In this document: piece by piece, positions 36,289 to 44,879 of the stretch
Layout of the letters: every line of letters begins with the position of its first letter
How positions within the stretch are numbered: the first letter of the stretch is position 1
Assembly: GCF_002998295.1 (NCBI RefSeq)
Contig: NZ_CP027226.1
Location: 806,001-870,000 of the forward strand
Direction: 5' to 3'
Source of the DNA: Fastidiosipila sanguinis
GTDB lineage: Bacteria > Bacillota > Clostridia > Saccharofermentanales > Fastidiosipilaceae
Length of the DNA: 64,000 nt
Notes under the pieces: generated by a model
What the model saw: only the letters and a program-made list of their open reading frames with translations
What the model was told of the DNA's origin: nothing
Database searches by the model: none
Position numbers and translations under genes: made by a program

Positions 36289-37386
36289 CTATCCTTTGTA
36301 AGACAAAAGTAAAGTTACCCATTGATTTAACTCAGATGTTTTCAAAATCTTAAACTTTACATCGTCAACTTTCTTGAATTCAGCTAAAACTTTTTCTAAA
36401 TCATTCTGATTTATGCCAGCTAGTATCAGATAACTATCATTATTTAAGTGTTTCGGGAAATCTTTAGCTAAATTAATAATTAGTTCGGATGATAAATTAG
36501 CCAGTATCAAATCAAACTTATCTTGTTCATATAATTCTTCATTTGTAAATTCAATATTACTAGAAACTTGATTTACCTTAGCAGTATCTTTTGCTATTTC
36601 AACAGCATCTTGATCAATATCTATAGCTTTAATATTTTGTACTCCTAATTTTGCTGCTATTATCGCCAAAATACCTGAGCCTGTACCAAGGTCTAAAACT
36701 TTAAGCTCTTGAACCCCTTGACGTTTATGTAGTTCAAGCAACAAATCGTCTAACGTCTTAGCAGCCAAAGAAGTAGTCTCATCTCTTCCTGAGCCATAAG
36801 CCGAAGAAGGAACTATATTAATAAGAATTTGACCATCAATTAAATGTGCATCTGATTCTGAAACACCTGGATTCACTAATATTCTATCAGTAAGTTGAAA
36901 CAACTCTGCTTCGTACATGTTACCTTCTTCTATTTGTTCAGATTCTATTAGTCTATAGGAAATATCATAATCTAAGTCAGCAAAAAACTCTGAGATAAAG
37001 TCAATTTCAGCTTTAATTCGCTCTACCATCAACTCTGGGCTTAATCTATCCTGAGGTATATTGTCTGCCGTAAAAATCTCATCATTTTCATTCAAGAAGA
37101 TTTCACCTACACCCATAGATAAGTTAACAGCTAAATTATTATCTTCCACCTCTAAAAAGTAGGATTTAATAAGTGCCTTCTCCAAATCCATTTCAACTGA
37201 AAAAAGACCAAAGTCATCAAAGACATTGGTCTTATCTTGTTCAAGCATTGGAATTATTTCAGTTTCAATCTCATGAGAGTCAACTGTGAAAATACTTAAG
37301 GCTCCTAAGTCTTCAAGTTTTGACAATAAAATGTCTCCTACCTCAGAATCAATACTAATAGTAAATTCATAATAATTTTCATTCAT
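36289..37386 (-). CDS. prmA: Ribosomal protein L11 methyltransferase
   Basis: This protein is 365 residues. The N-terminal half (about 1-180) matches the PrmA substrate-recognition region and is enlarged by an acidic insert (about 45-110). The C-terminal half is a SAM-dependent methyltransferase with VLDLGTGSGILAIIAAKLG (motif I), IKAIDIDQDAVEIA (motif II) and DLILANLSSELI (the N-P-P-Y-like post-II element reads ANLS). PrmA after dnaJ is a conserved Firmicute order. It lies 22 bp downstream of dnaJ. Confidence 0.88.
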   Translation of the reverse strand: MNENYYEFTISIDSEVGDILLSKLEDLGALSIFTVDSHEIETEIIPMLEQDKTNVFDDFGLFSVEMDLEKALIKSYFLEVEDNNLAVNLSMGVGEIFLNENDEIFTADNIPQDRLSPELMVERIKAEIDFISEFFADLDYDISYRLIESEQIEEGNMYEAELFQLTDRILVNPGVSESDAHLIDGQILINIVPSSAYGSGRDETTSLAAKTLDDLLLELHKRQGVQELKVLDLGTGSGILAIIAAKLGVQNIKAIDIDQDAVEIAKDTAKVNQVSSNIEFTNEELYEQDKFDLILANLSSELIINLAKDFPKHLNNDSYLILAGINQNDLEKVLAEFKKVDDVKFKILKTSELNQWVTLLLSYKG

Positions 37387-37407
37387 GAACTTGAGTCCTT
37401 TATTTTT

Positions 37408-38559
37408 TTAAGAGAACAACTTTTTAATCTTATCAATGAAGCTACTACTCTTCTCATAATTTTCTGCAGTAGTCTCATCATCAAATTTTGCAATTAAAGC
37501 TTTTTGTTCATCACTTAATTTGGTTGGGACTTCAATATCAATCGTAGCGTAATGATTACCCCTAATTTCATCTCTGTTTACGTGAGGGACACCTTTACCT
37601 TTGAGAGTTATTACATCCCCTGGTTGAGTACCTTCATTTATCTTGTATTTAACATTACCATCTACTGTCGGTATATCAATTTCTGCACCCAAAGCCGCCT
37701 GACCAAATGAAATTGGAACTTCACAATAGATATCATAGCCTTGACGCTTAAATATCTCATGAGGTTTAACCATAACTTCTAAGTACAGATTTCCGTATGG
37801 CCCACCATTTACTCCAGGTTCACCCTGTCCTCTCAAGGTTAAAACTTCTCCATTATCAATACCGGCAGGTACTTTAACGGTTAAGCTCTTACGTTTGTTT
37901 CTAATACCACTTCCATTGCAGTCGACACAAGGGTCCTCAATAATCTCACCATTTCCTCTACAATCAGGACAAACTCTCGTTTGAATTGACATACCAAATA
38001 GACTTTGGGATCTTTCTTGAATAGTTCCATTTCCATTACAGGTAGCACAGGTTTTAACATTAGTTCCAGGTTTAGCACCACTACCATCACATGTAGAGCA
38101 AGTATCTTTTTGTGTTACTTCTATTGTTTTAGTTAGACCAAATACCGCCTCCATAAATTCAATACTGATTCTATAACGAGTATCATTTCCTTGACGGGGT
38201 GCATTGTTACGAGCAGCTGTTCCTGATGAACCAAAACCGCCGAAGCCACCAAAGCCTCCGAAGAAATCCGAGAAAATATCTTCAAAACTTTCAAAGCCAG
38301 CAAAACTTGATGGATCAAATCCTTGACCATCAACTCCAGCATGACCATATTGATCATACTTTTTGCGTTTCTCAGGATCTGATAATACAGAGTAGGCCTC
38401 ATTAGCTTCTTTAAATTTAGCTTCAGCTTCTTTATCATCAGGTTTTAGGTCAGGATGATATTTCTTTGCAACTTGGCGGAAAGCTTTCTTAATTTCTTTG
38501 TCACTCGCATTTTTATCGACACCTAAGATCTCATAATAATCTCTCTTGTTTTGCGCCAT
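37408..38559 (-). CDS. dnaJ: Chaperone protein DnaJ
   Basis: This 383-residue type I DnaJ has a J domain with intact HPD ([11 protein letters not shown]), a Gly/Phe-rich region (about 75-115), a zinc-finger domain with four CxxCxGxG-type repeats ([32 protein letters not shown]) and a C-terminal substrate-binding domain. It delivers clients to DnaK and stimulates its ATPase. GGAGATTTT precedes the ATG. A large hairpin separates it from dnaK. Confidence 0.97.
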   Translation of the reverse strand: MAQNKRDYYEILGVDKNASDKEIKKAFRQVAKKYHPDLKPDDKEAEAKFKEANEAYSVLSDPEKRKKYDQYGHAGVDGQGFDPSSFAGFESFEDIFSDFFGGFGGFGGFGSSGTAARNNAPRQGNDTRYRISIEFMEAVFGLTKTIEVTQKDTCSTCDGSGAKPGTNVKTCATCNGNGTIQERSQSLFGMSIQTRVCPDCRGNGEIIEDPCVDCNGSGIRNKRKSLTVKVPAGIDNGEVLTLRGQGEPGVNGGPYGNLYLEVMVKPHEIFKRQGYDIYCEVPISFGQAALGAEIDIPTVDGNVKYKINEGTQPGDVITLKGKGVPHVNRDEIRGNHYATIDIEVPTKLSDEQKALIAKFDDETTAENYEKSSSFIDKIKKLFS

Positions 38560-38580
38560 AAAATCTCCAATCTTGTTTAA

Positions 38581-38646
38581 TAAGTTTAAATCCAGTCTCT
38601 ATGTTCAATCAATAGTGTAAACCAAGAAGACTGGATTTTAAACTTA
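38581..38646 (-). promoter_or_regulatory. Long hairpin in the dnaK-dnaJ intergenic region
   Basis: TAAGTTTAAATCCAGTCT (38581-38598) pairs over 18 bp, with one bulged base, with 38628-38646; the loop is 29 nt. It occupies most of the 117-bp gap. No U-tract follows on the minus strand, so it looks more like an mRNA-stability or processing element than a full terminator. Confidence 0.7.
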
Positions 38647-38676
38647 AACTTTAATTAGTTTGATATTTTATTTTAA

Positions 38677-40509
38677 TTACTCTTTATCTTCTGCATCATC
38701 ATTTTCAGTGAAGTCAGTTGTGTAGTTACCTGCACCTTCTCCACCTTCAGTATTCTGATTATTTTGAGCTGCTTGAGCTGCTTGTTGATATAGTTTTTGA
38801 CTGAACTCGAAAACAGATTTTTGCAAAGCTTCTGTTTCTGTCTTCATTTGTTCATAGTCTGTACCGTTCAAGCTCTCTTTTACCTTATCAATACCTGCTT
38901 GGATACTGTCTTTGTCTGCTGCATCCATTTGCTCGCCATTCTCTTCGATTAATTTTTCAGCTTGGTAAACTAATGACTCAGCATTGTTCTTGGTTTCAAC
39001 TTCCTCTTTACGTTTCTTATCTTCTTCAGCATATTGTTCAGCATCTTTTACCGCTTTATCAATTTCATCATCAGATAGATTTGTAGAAGATGTAATTGTT
39101 ATACTTGTTTCTTTATTAGTACCTAAATCTTTAGCAGAAACATTAACGATACCGTTAGCATCAATGTCGAAGGTAACTTCAATTTGTGGTATACCTCTAG
39201 GAGCTGGTGCAATTCCGCCCAAAATAAATTGTCCTAATTCTTTGTTATCTTTTGCGAACTCACGCTCACCTTGTAAAACTCTAATATCAACTTGAGTTTG
39301 ATTATCTGCTGCAGTTGAGAATACCATGCTCTTCTTGGTTGGGATTGTTGTATTTCTATCAATAATCTTAGTAGATACACCACCCATTGTTTCGATACCT
39401 AATGATAAAGGTGTAACATCAAGAAGTACTAGGTCATCAACATCACCAGTCAAGACACCTGCTTGAATTGCAGCACCTAGAGCAACACATTCATCTGGGT
39501 TAATACCTTTGAACGGATCTTTGTTAAAGATTCTCTTAACTGCTTCTTGTACAGCTGGGATACGTGTTGAACCACCAACTAGAAGAATTTTATCAACTTC
39601 TGAAGCTTCTAGACCTGAGTCTTTAAGTGCTTGTTTCAATGGTCCTTCTGTCTCTTTAACTAAATCAGCTGTCAACTCATCAAATTTAGATCTTGATAAT
39701 GTCATATCTAAGTGTTTTGTACCATTTGCATCTGCTGTAATGTATGGCAAGTTGATGTTAGTTGAGTTAACACTTGAAAGCTCGATCTTAGCTTTTTCTG
39801 CAGCATCTCTTAACCTTTGCATTGCCATCTTGTCTTGTTTTAGATCGATACCTTGTTCTTTCTTGAACTCACTAACAATCCATTCAACAATTGCGTTATC
39901 AAAGTCATCACCACCGAGACGATTATTACCTGCTGTAGCCAAAACTTCAAAGACACCATCACCAATCTCTAGGATAGAAACGTCAAATGTACCACCACCT
40001 AAGTCAAAGACCAAGATATTTTGATCATGCTCTTTATCAAGACCATAAGCTAAAGAAGCTGCTGTTGGCTCATTAATAATTCTCAATACTTCCAAACCTG
40101 CAATTTTACCTGCATCTTTAGTCGCTTGACGTTGTGAGTCACTAAAGTAAGCTGGAACTGTGATTACTGCTTGAGTAATTTTTTCACCTAGATATTCTTC
40201 CGCATCTGTCTTTAGCTTTTGCAAGATCATTGCTGAAATTTCTTGTGGTGAGAATGACTTGTCATCAATATTTACCTTGTAATCACTACCCATTTCACGT
40301 TTGATAGATTGAATTGTTCTATCTGGGTTTGTAACTGCTTGACGTTTTGCAACTTGTCCAACTAATCTTTCACCTTCTTTTGTAAATGCTACTACTGATG
40401 GGGTTGTTCTTGCTCCTTCAGCATTAGTAATAACTGTTGGTTCTCCACCTTCCATAACTGCTACAACTGAGTTTGTTGTACCTAAGTCTATTCCTATAAC
40501 TCTTCCCAT
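38677..40509 (-). CDS. dnaK: Chaperone protein DnaK (Hsp70)
   Basis: This 610-residue protein starts [21 protein letters not shown] and has the [36 protein letters not shown] and [17 protein letters not shown] signatures, then the substrate-binding domain and a Gln/Asn/Gly-rich tail. It shows the segment length of Gram-positive DnaKs (shorter ATPase domain than E. coli). AGGAGGAAATT precedes the ATG. It is the third gene of the hrcA-grpE-dnaK-dnaJ operon. Confidence 0.98.
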   Translation of the reverse strand: MGRVIGIDLGTTNSVVAVMEGGEPTVITNAEGARTTPSVVAFTKEGERLVGQVAKRQAVTNPDRTIQSIKREMGSDYKVNIDDKSFSPQEISAMILQKLKTDAEEYLGEKITQAVITVPAYFSDSQRQATKDAGKIAGLEVLRIINEPTAASLAYGLDKEHDQNILVFDLGGGTFDVSILEIGDGVFEVLATAGNNRLGGDDFDNAIVEWIVSEFKKEQGIDLKQDKMAMQRLRDAAEKAKIELSSVNSTNINLPYITADANGTKHLDMTLSRSKFDELTADLVKETEGPLKQALKDSGLEASEVDKILLVGGSTRIPAVQEAVKRIFNKDPFKGINPDECVALGAAIQAGVLTGDVDDLVLLDVTPLSLGIETMGGVSTKIIDRNTTIPTKKSMVFSTAADNQTQVDIRVLQGEREFAKDNKELGQFILGGIAPAPRGIPQIEVTFDIDANGIVNVSAKDLGTNKETSITITSSTNLSDDEIDKAVKDAEQYAEEDKKRKEEVETKNNAESLVYQAEKLIEENGEQMDAADKDSIQAGIDKVKESLNGTDYEQMKTETEALQKSVFEFSQKLYQQAAQAAQNNQNTEGGEGAGNYTTDFTENDDAEDKE

Positions 40510-40604
40510 AATTTCCTCCTTTTAGCTCTTTCAAGCTTTTACGAATATTTCCTTTTTGTTTTTAGTTATTATTTTGTATTTTTCTACTTTATTTATTTCT
40601 ATAT

Positions 40605-41219
40605 CTACTCTGCAACTTCTACTACGCTGTGACGAATAACTCTGTCTTTATTTTTATACCCTTTAACAAAGACTTGTGTTATCGTACCGCTTTCATGCTC
40701 ACCTGAACTATTTTGTAAAACTGCTGCATGTAGATTTGGATCAAATTTCTCATTCAAGGCTGGTATTTCTTCTATACCCTGATCTTGTAAAACCTTATCT
40801 GCTTGTTTTGCAATTTGTTTCAAACCGGATAAAGCTTCGTTAATTGTATCCAAATCAGAATTCTCATCTAATTGACTTACCGCTTCACTAGCTCTATCTA
40901 AGTTATCTACTATATCTAGCCATTTAGAATTAACATCACTACTAGCATCTTGGTAAATTCTAGTCATCTCCTTTTGAGAACGTCGCTTAAAGTTATCATA
41001 CTCAGCCATTACTCTAAGTCTACTATCTTTCAAGCTAGCAATTTCAGCTTCTAGTTCTTTAACTTTATCAGCCTCAGCAGATTCTGTTGAATCAGGATTT
41101 TCTGGATTAATTTCACTGTCCTTCTCAGATTCAACCTTCTCATTTTCTTGATCCTTTTGCTCTAAGTTCTTCTCAAGATCTTCCTTATTAGTTTCGTCAA
41201 AATCCTTTTTCTTTTTCAT
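40605..41219 (-). CDS. grpE: GrpE nucleotide exchange factor
   Basis: The ATG at 41219 follows GGAGG and is chosen over the ATG at 41240, which lies inside hrcA with no ribosome binding site; the protein is then 204 residues. A charged N-terminus of about 60 residues precedes the coiled coil (DSRLRVMAEYDNFKRRSQKE) and the beta-domain with FDPNLHAAVLQ, which contacts DnaK. GrpE releases ADP from DnaK. Confidence 0.95.
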   Translation of the reverse strand: MKKKKDFDETNKEDLEKNLEQKDQENEKVESEKDSEINPENPDSTESAEADKVKELEAEIASLKDSRLRVMAEYDNFKRRSQKEMTRIYQDASSDVNSKWLDIVDNLDRASEAVSQLDENSDLDTINEALSGLKQIAKQADKVLQDQGIEEIPALNEKFDPNLHAAVLQNSSGEHESGTITQVFVKGYKNKDRVIRHSVVEVAE

Positions 41220-41229
41220 AAATCCTCCA

Positions 41230-42261
41230 TTATATTTCATTTCCTAGTAATTCATTTTTAATAGCTTCACGGATAAAACCTACTTTCGGAATCACCAACT
41301 CGTAATTCATCCTCTTAGGACCAATTAAATTAATTTGTCCATGTAGATCATCACCTAAATCGTATGTTGCAGATATTAAAGTACATTTATTTAGATCTTC
41401 GATTTTTATCTCATTACCTATTAAAACGGTGAAATCATCTTTTTCATTTAATTTATCAAGGTTATTTATTAAGTCTCCATCCTTGTCCAATGCTTTATAA
41501 ATATTAAAGACTTTATTACTGGTATCAAACTCAGGTAAGCGCATTAAATTTTCTATTCCAGTTACATTAACATCCAATTCATTAGCCTGTTTAATACTTA
41601 CATAAATCTCATATAATAAATCTTCATATACTTGAGAGTTTACGTTTTTGCTCATGGTTATAATTTTCATTTTTCCGAAATTTAATGAGTTTAAATCAAC
41701 ACCATGTAAATTGCTTTCCAAGCTCTTCTCTATTTTTTCCAAATCACTTGCATCAAACAACTCACTAATTCTAATAAACCTATTGTGGGCTATACCACTT
41801 GATACTATAGTAACTACCAAAGCTCTACCAGGCTCCATAAATATAATCTTCAAGTGTTCTAGATATGTTTTGTTTGACTTTGGCAAAACACTAATAGTGA
41901 CCATACCTGTTATATATGAAAGAATTGATGTCGCTGCTTCAATAAAATTACCATTCTCATAAACGTAATTATGCAAAGCATTAGTTAGATTCATTTTTTC
42001 CGCTTTATTTATTTTTTCAATATTAATTAAGTTGTCTACGTACTCTCTATAACCTTTATCTATAGGCAATCTTCCTGAAGATGTATGTGCCTTGGTTAAA
42101 AAACCATACTCTTCCAAGAAACTCATTTCATTTCTTATAGTGGCAGAACTGACTGAATGTCCAAGTAGATCAGCAATATACTTAGAGCCTACTGGTTCAG
42201 CAGATTCTATATAAGTGTCAATGACTAACTTAAGTATTGTGCTTTGTCTTTCGCTTAACAT
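41230..42261 (-). CDS. hrcA: Heat-inducible transcription repressor HrcA
   Basis: The start is placed at ATG 42261 (343 residues, MLSERQSTILKLVIDTYIESAEPVG...), after AAAGGAAG. The longer frame would begin at a TTG inside the CIRCE operator and is not credible. The protein has an N-terminal winged helix with SSATIRNEMSFLEEYGFL, then the HrcA effector and dimerisation domains with SSGRLPIDKGYREYVD. HrcA represses class I heat-shock genes with GroEL help. It is the first gene of the operon under its own operator. Confidence 0.96.
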   Translation of the reverse strand: MLSERQSTILKLVIDTYIESAEPVGSKYIADLLGHSVSSATIRNEMSFLEEYGFLTKAHTSSGRLPIDKGYREYVDNLINIEKINKAEKMNLTNALHNYVYENGNFIEAATSILSYITGMVTISVLPKSNKTYLEHLKIIFMEPGRALVVTIVSSGIAHNRFIRISELFDASDLEKIEKSLESNLHGVDLNSLNFGKMKIITMSKNVNSQVYEDLLYEIYVSIKQANELDVNVTGIENLMRLPEFDTSNKVFNIYKALDKDGDLINNLDKLNEKDDFTVLIGNEIKIEDLNKCTLISATYDLGDDLHGQINLIGPKRMNYELVIPKVGFIREAIKNELLGNEI

Positions 42262-42280
42262 TTCGTCTTCCTTTCTGCAT

Positions 42281-42307
42281 TTAGCACTCACTTCATCCAA
42301 GTGCTAA
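42281..42307. promoter_or_regulatory. CIRCE operator (HrcA binding site)
   Basis: TTAGCACTC and AAGTGCTAA flank a 9-bp spacer, one base off the consensus inverted repeat. It lies 20 bp upstream of the hrcA ATG and just downstream of a strong promoter. Confidence 0.95.
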
Positions 42308-42311
42308 ACTA

Positions 42312-42340
42312 AGATTATCAGCAAAGACAAATAAAGTCAA
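42312..42340 (-). promoter_or_regulatory. sigma-A promoter of the hrcA-grpE-dnaK-dnaJ operon
   Basis: The minus strand has TTGACT (42335-42340), a 17-bp spacer and TAATCT (42312-42317). The predicted transcription start falls at the edge of CIRCE, so HrcA binding would block it. No second CIRCE was seen before dnaK. Confidence 0.82.
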
Positions 42341-42383
42341 ACTTACTTTTTGAAAATAATTATTATATTTAATGAACAATTTA

Positions 42384-43466
42384 TCAACAAATAAAACTAG
42401 CTAAAATAAAGTTTATTTTGTCTAGGCCTTTGCTAGTCAAAACCCAGTTATCACCTATTCTCTGTAATAATCCAATTTCACTTAAATCTTCTAATTTATC
42501 CAAATAAAAATCTGACATATTTATTCCTGTATATTTTTGGAAATCTATCTCATTGAAACCTTTTAGATCATTAATAGTAAGGACGAAATAGTCGAATATT
42601 AAATCATAACTAGTCATTTCTTCTTCCAGAGAATATAGGTCCTCCTTATCAAAATATAATATGTAGTCATTTTCAATTAACTTATTTTTAAATCTTAAAT
42701 TACCTATCTTTGAAACTGCCCCTATACCAAGGCCCAAGTAGTCTTTGCCATTCCAATAGGCTAAATTATGCTTACTCTTAAATTTATCTTCGATGTTAAA
42801 AGCTAGCAATTCACTTTGTTTAAAATTATTACTTAACAAAAAATCCCTAATGAAATGATATTGTTCACGTTCGTTTTTAATTATTGCTTCCTCAACATCT
42901 CTCTCTGCATAAACATCTTCTATATATATGTGTGTTATACCGGCATTTATGATCTCTTGTAAATCTTTCTCTATGCTCTTCAATGTCTGAACATCATTAT
43001 TATATAAATAGTCAATACTTAAATTATTAAAACCTATTTCTTTTGCTATGTTGCAGAGATAGTGTAAATCATAATCATAGAACAAATTAATTTCATGAAA
43101 ATTAAAAACAAGCCTATTCACCCCTATATTCTTGAGGCGTAATAGACTTCTATCTGAAACTGCTTCAGCTGTAACTTCTATTGTAAATTCATAGTCCTTT
43201 GAAAAATCAATAGAATTCAAAATTTTTTCAATACACAAGGCAATCTCCTCTAAAACGAAATCTTCAGACTGCCCACTTGATATATATAAAGTTTCTAATT
43301 CATTAAAAGTAAAACCTGCATTAAGCGATTGCTCAAACTCAAGTTGGAGATTATCTAAGTACATATCTAAGTCTGCTGAAATCAGCGAAGGCACTTTTAT
43401 AAAAAGATGTTTTATATTCTTACTTGCTTGCGACAGATACTGTGCATACTTTTCAATAAAATCCAT
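42384..43466 (-). CDS. HemW-like protein lacking the radical SAM cysteine motif
   Basis: This 360-residue protein aligns by eye with HemW (coproporphyrinogen oxidase-like radical SAM family): LFIKVP (21-26) for the usual LYIHIPFC, EFTIEV (93-98), GVNRLVFNFHEINL (115-128), HNLAYW (233-238) and GLGIGAVS (245-252). The CxxxCxxC motif that binds the 4Fe-4S cluster is deleted, and the GGGTPS strand reads YISSGQSE. The HNxxYW segment, implicated in heme binding by HemW, is kept. It occupies the normal hemW position just before hrcA, with a 12-bp gap to the M28-like gene. It may be a non-catalytic heme-binding or structural derivative; it looks like an intact, selected ORF, not a pseudogene. Confidence 0.8.
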   Translation of the reverse strand: MDFIEKYAQYLSQASKNIKHLFIKVPSLISADLDMYLDNLQLEFEQSLNAGFTFNELETLYISSGQSEDFVLEEIALCIEKILNSIDFSKDYEFTIEVTAEAVSDRSLLRLKNIGVNRLVFNFHEINLFYDYDLHYLCNIAKEIGFNNLSIDYLYNNDVQTLKSIEKDLQEIINAGITHIYIEDVYAERDVEEAIIKNEREQYHFIRDFLLSNNFKQSELLAFNIEDKFKSKHNLAYWNGKDYLGLGIGAVSKIGNLRFKNKLIENDYILYFDKEDLYSLEEEMTSYDLIFDYFVLTINDLKGFNEIDFQKYTGINMSDFYLDKLEDLSEIGLLQRIGDNWVLTSKGLDKINFILASFIC

Positions 43467-43478
43467 AAAATTACAAAA

Positions 43479-44687
43479 CTAATAATTTTTGCTTGAGCCG
43501 ATAACTCCAGTTTCAATCGATTTCAGTACCATAAATGCAGACGCATTGATTCTATTTTGCAAAAGATCCTCTTCAGAGTAGTTTCCAAGAGTCTCAATAT
43601 TATCAAAATCTGTACCTCTAACTATATAGTTAGTACTAGAGAAATTTGGATTTCTATTTTCACTAATATCATCCATACTCTCTCCGGAGTAATTGTAAGA
43701 TTCAAGATATACAACTGGCACTCCTCGTTTATCGAACTCTCTATAATCAGATTCATTTTCGCTCATTTCTCTGAAAACAATCTTCTCTGGAGCTTCACCA
43801 AAACCTTCTGGAGCTTCAGTATTAAGCAACATATTATCAATTTGTAGAGATATTTGGTTCTGGTACAGAACAACGCCTGTATAGTATGAAACTGATTCAT
43901 CATATGCAACTTCAGCAAGTTGATATGCAGGTTGACGCAATTTGTACTTTTGCTTTGGATAAGTAGATGACCAGCCTGAATGTGCATATAGTTTATCACC
44001 ACCATATAAGCTTCTCAACTCGTAGAATGCATCAATATTCTTAATTTCTTCTGGAGATTTACTCTCTAATAGTTTACGAGAACCTGCATTATTAGAGAAT
44101 CCTGCCCCAAGAGCTACTAATTCAACATCATAACCCATTGTATATTCTTTAAGTTGTTTGGCTAAAGTTAACAACGCACCAATACCTGAAGCATTATCTG
44201 AAATACCATCATTATTATCAGGTGCATTAGGATTGGAATCATAACGAGCTGCTACAATAACTTTTCTTCTAAAAAGCCCATACTCTTCTTTTGCTCTTCT
44301 CTCATAAATTGAGAAGTCCAACTCTGAATCTGTATCTTCTTCAGCCACGAAACCCTTGCCCGGAATTTTAACAATTAAATTTCTACTATGTCCGCCTGAT
44401 TCTAACTCTATACTTTGGTTTTCTACGTTATATCCAAAAGACTCAAATTCTTTTTTTATTAAATCCGCTACTGCAGTTTCTGACTCTGAACCTGCAACTC
44501 GTTTAGGATAATTTTCTGCTATGTTAAGAGCTACTTTTTTGCCATAATCATCGTATTTCATAATTTCTGGAACCGTGTTACTTCTACATGCGCTCAGTAA
44601 CATAGTGCAAACAAGTGCTAATACCATCCATGAACGTAAGCTTCTTATTTTATTTGATTTTTTTACAAGATTAGTTTTTGTATTCAT
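43479..44687 (-). CDS. M28 peptidase-like lipoprotein lacking zinc ligands
   Basis: This 402-residue protein has a basic N-terminus, a hydrophobic segment and the lipobox LLSAC (Cys34), so it is exported and lipidated. The rest resembles M28 aminopeptidases: RVAGSESETAVADLIKKEFESFGYNV, then VIVAARYDSNPNAPDNNDGISDNASGIGALLTLAKQL and VALGAGFSNNAGSRKLL. In active M28 enzymes these read AHYDS, DDNASG and GAEExGLxGS; here His is Arg148 and the Glu-Glu pair is Gly196-Phe197, with only Asp164 kept. The C-terminal His region is also absent. It is very probably catalytically inactive and may bind peptide or glycan. It lies 12 bp upstream of the HemW-like gene. Confidence 0.82.
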   Translation of the reverse strand: MNTKTNLVKKSNKIRSLRSWMVLALVCTMLLSACRSNTVPEIMKYDDYGKKVALNIAENYPKRVAGSESETAVADLIKKEFESFGYNVENQSIELESGGHSRNLIVKIPGKGFVAEEDTDSELDFSIYERRAKEEYGLFRRKVIVAARYDSNPNAPDNNDGISDNASGIGALLTLAKQLKEYTMGYDVELVALGAGFSNNAGSRKLLESKSPEEIKNIDAFYELRSLYGGDKLYAHSGWSSTYPKQKYKLRQPAYQLAEVAYDESVSYYTGVVLYQNQISLQIDNMLLNTEAPEGFGEAPEKIVFREMSENESDYREFDKRGVPVVYLESYNYSGESMDDISENRNPNFSSTNYIVRGTDFDNIETLGNYSEEDLLQNRINASAFMVLKSIETGVIGSSKNY

Positions 44688-44754
44688 ATTTTAATTTCAT
44701 TCCTGTCTTTACTTCTCTGAATATGTAGTTAAAGAGAATTTTCTTATAATCATT

Positions 44755-44783
44755 ATAATAGATTAATTTAATATATTGCTCAA
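44755..44783 (-). promoter_or_regulatory. Candidate promoter of the M28-like/HemW-like unit
   Basis: The minus strand has TTGAGC (44778-44783), a 17-bp spacer and TATTAT (44755-44760), 67 bp before the M28-like ATG. A second TATAAT lies 3 bp further downstream. The divergent gene starts at 44880, so the control region is shared. Confidence 0.5.
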
Positions 44784-44879
44784 ATTTTTGTTATGTTTTC
44801 ACCTCTCTTTAGTTAGCATAGTTTACGTTTTTATATTAAAATGAAATACAAGTAAGTTTGGGAGATTGGGGTTAAGAAA

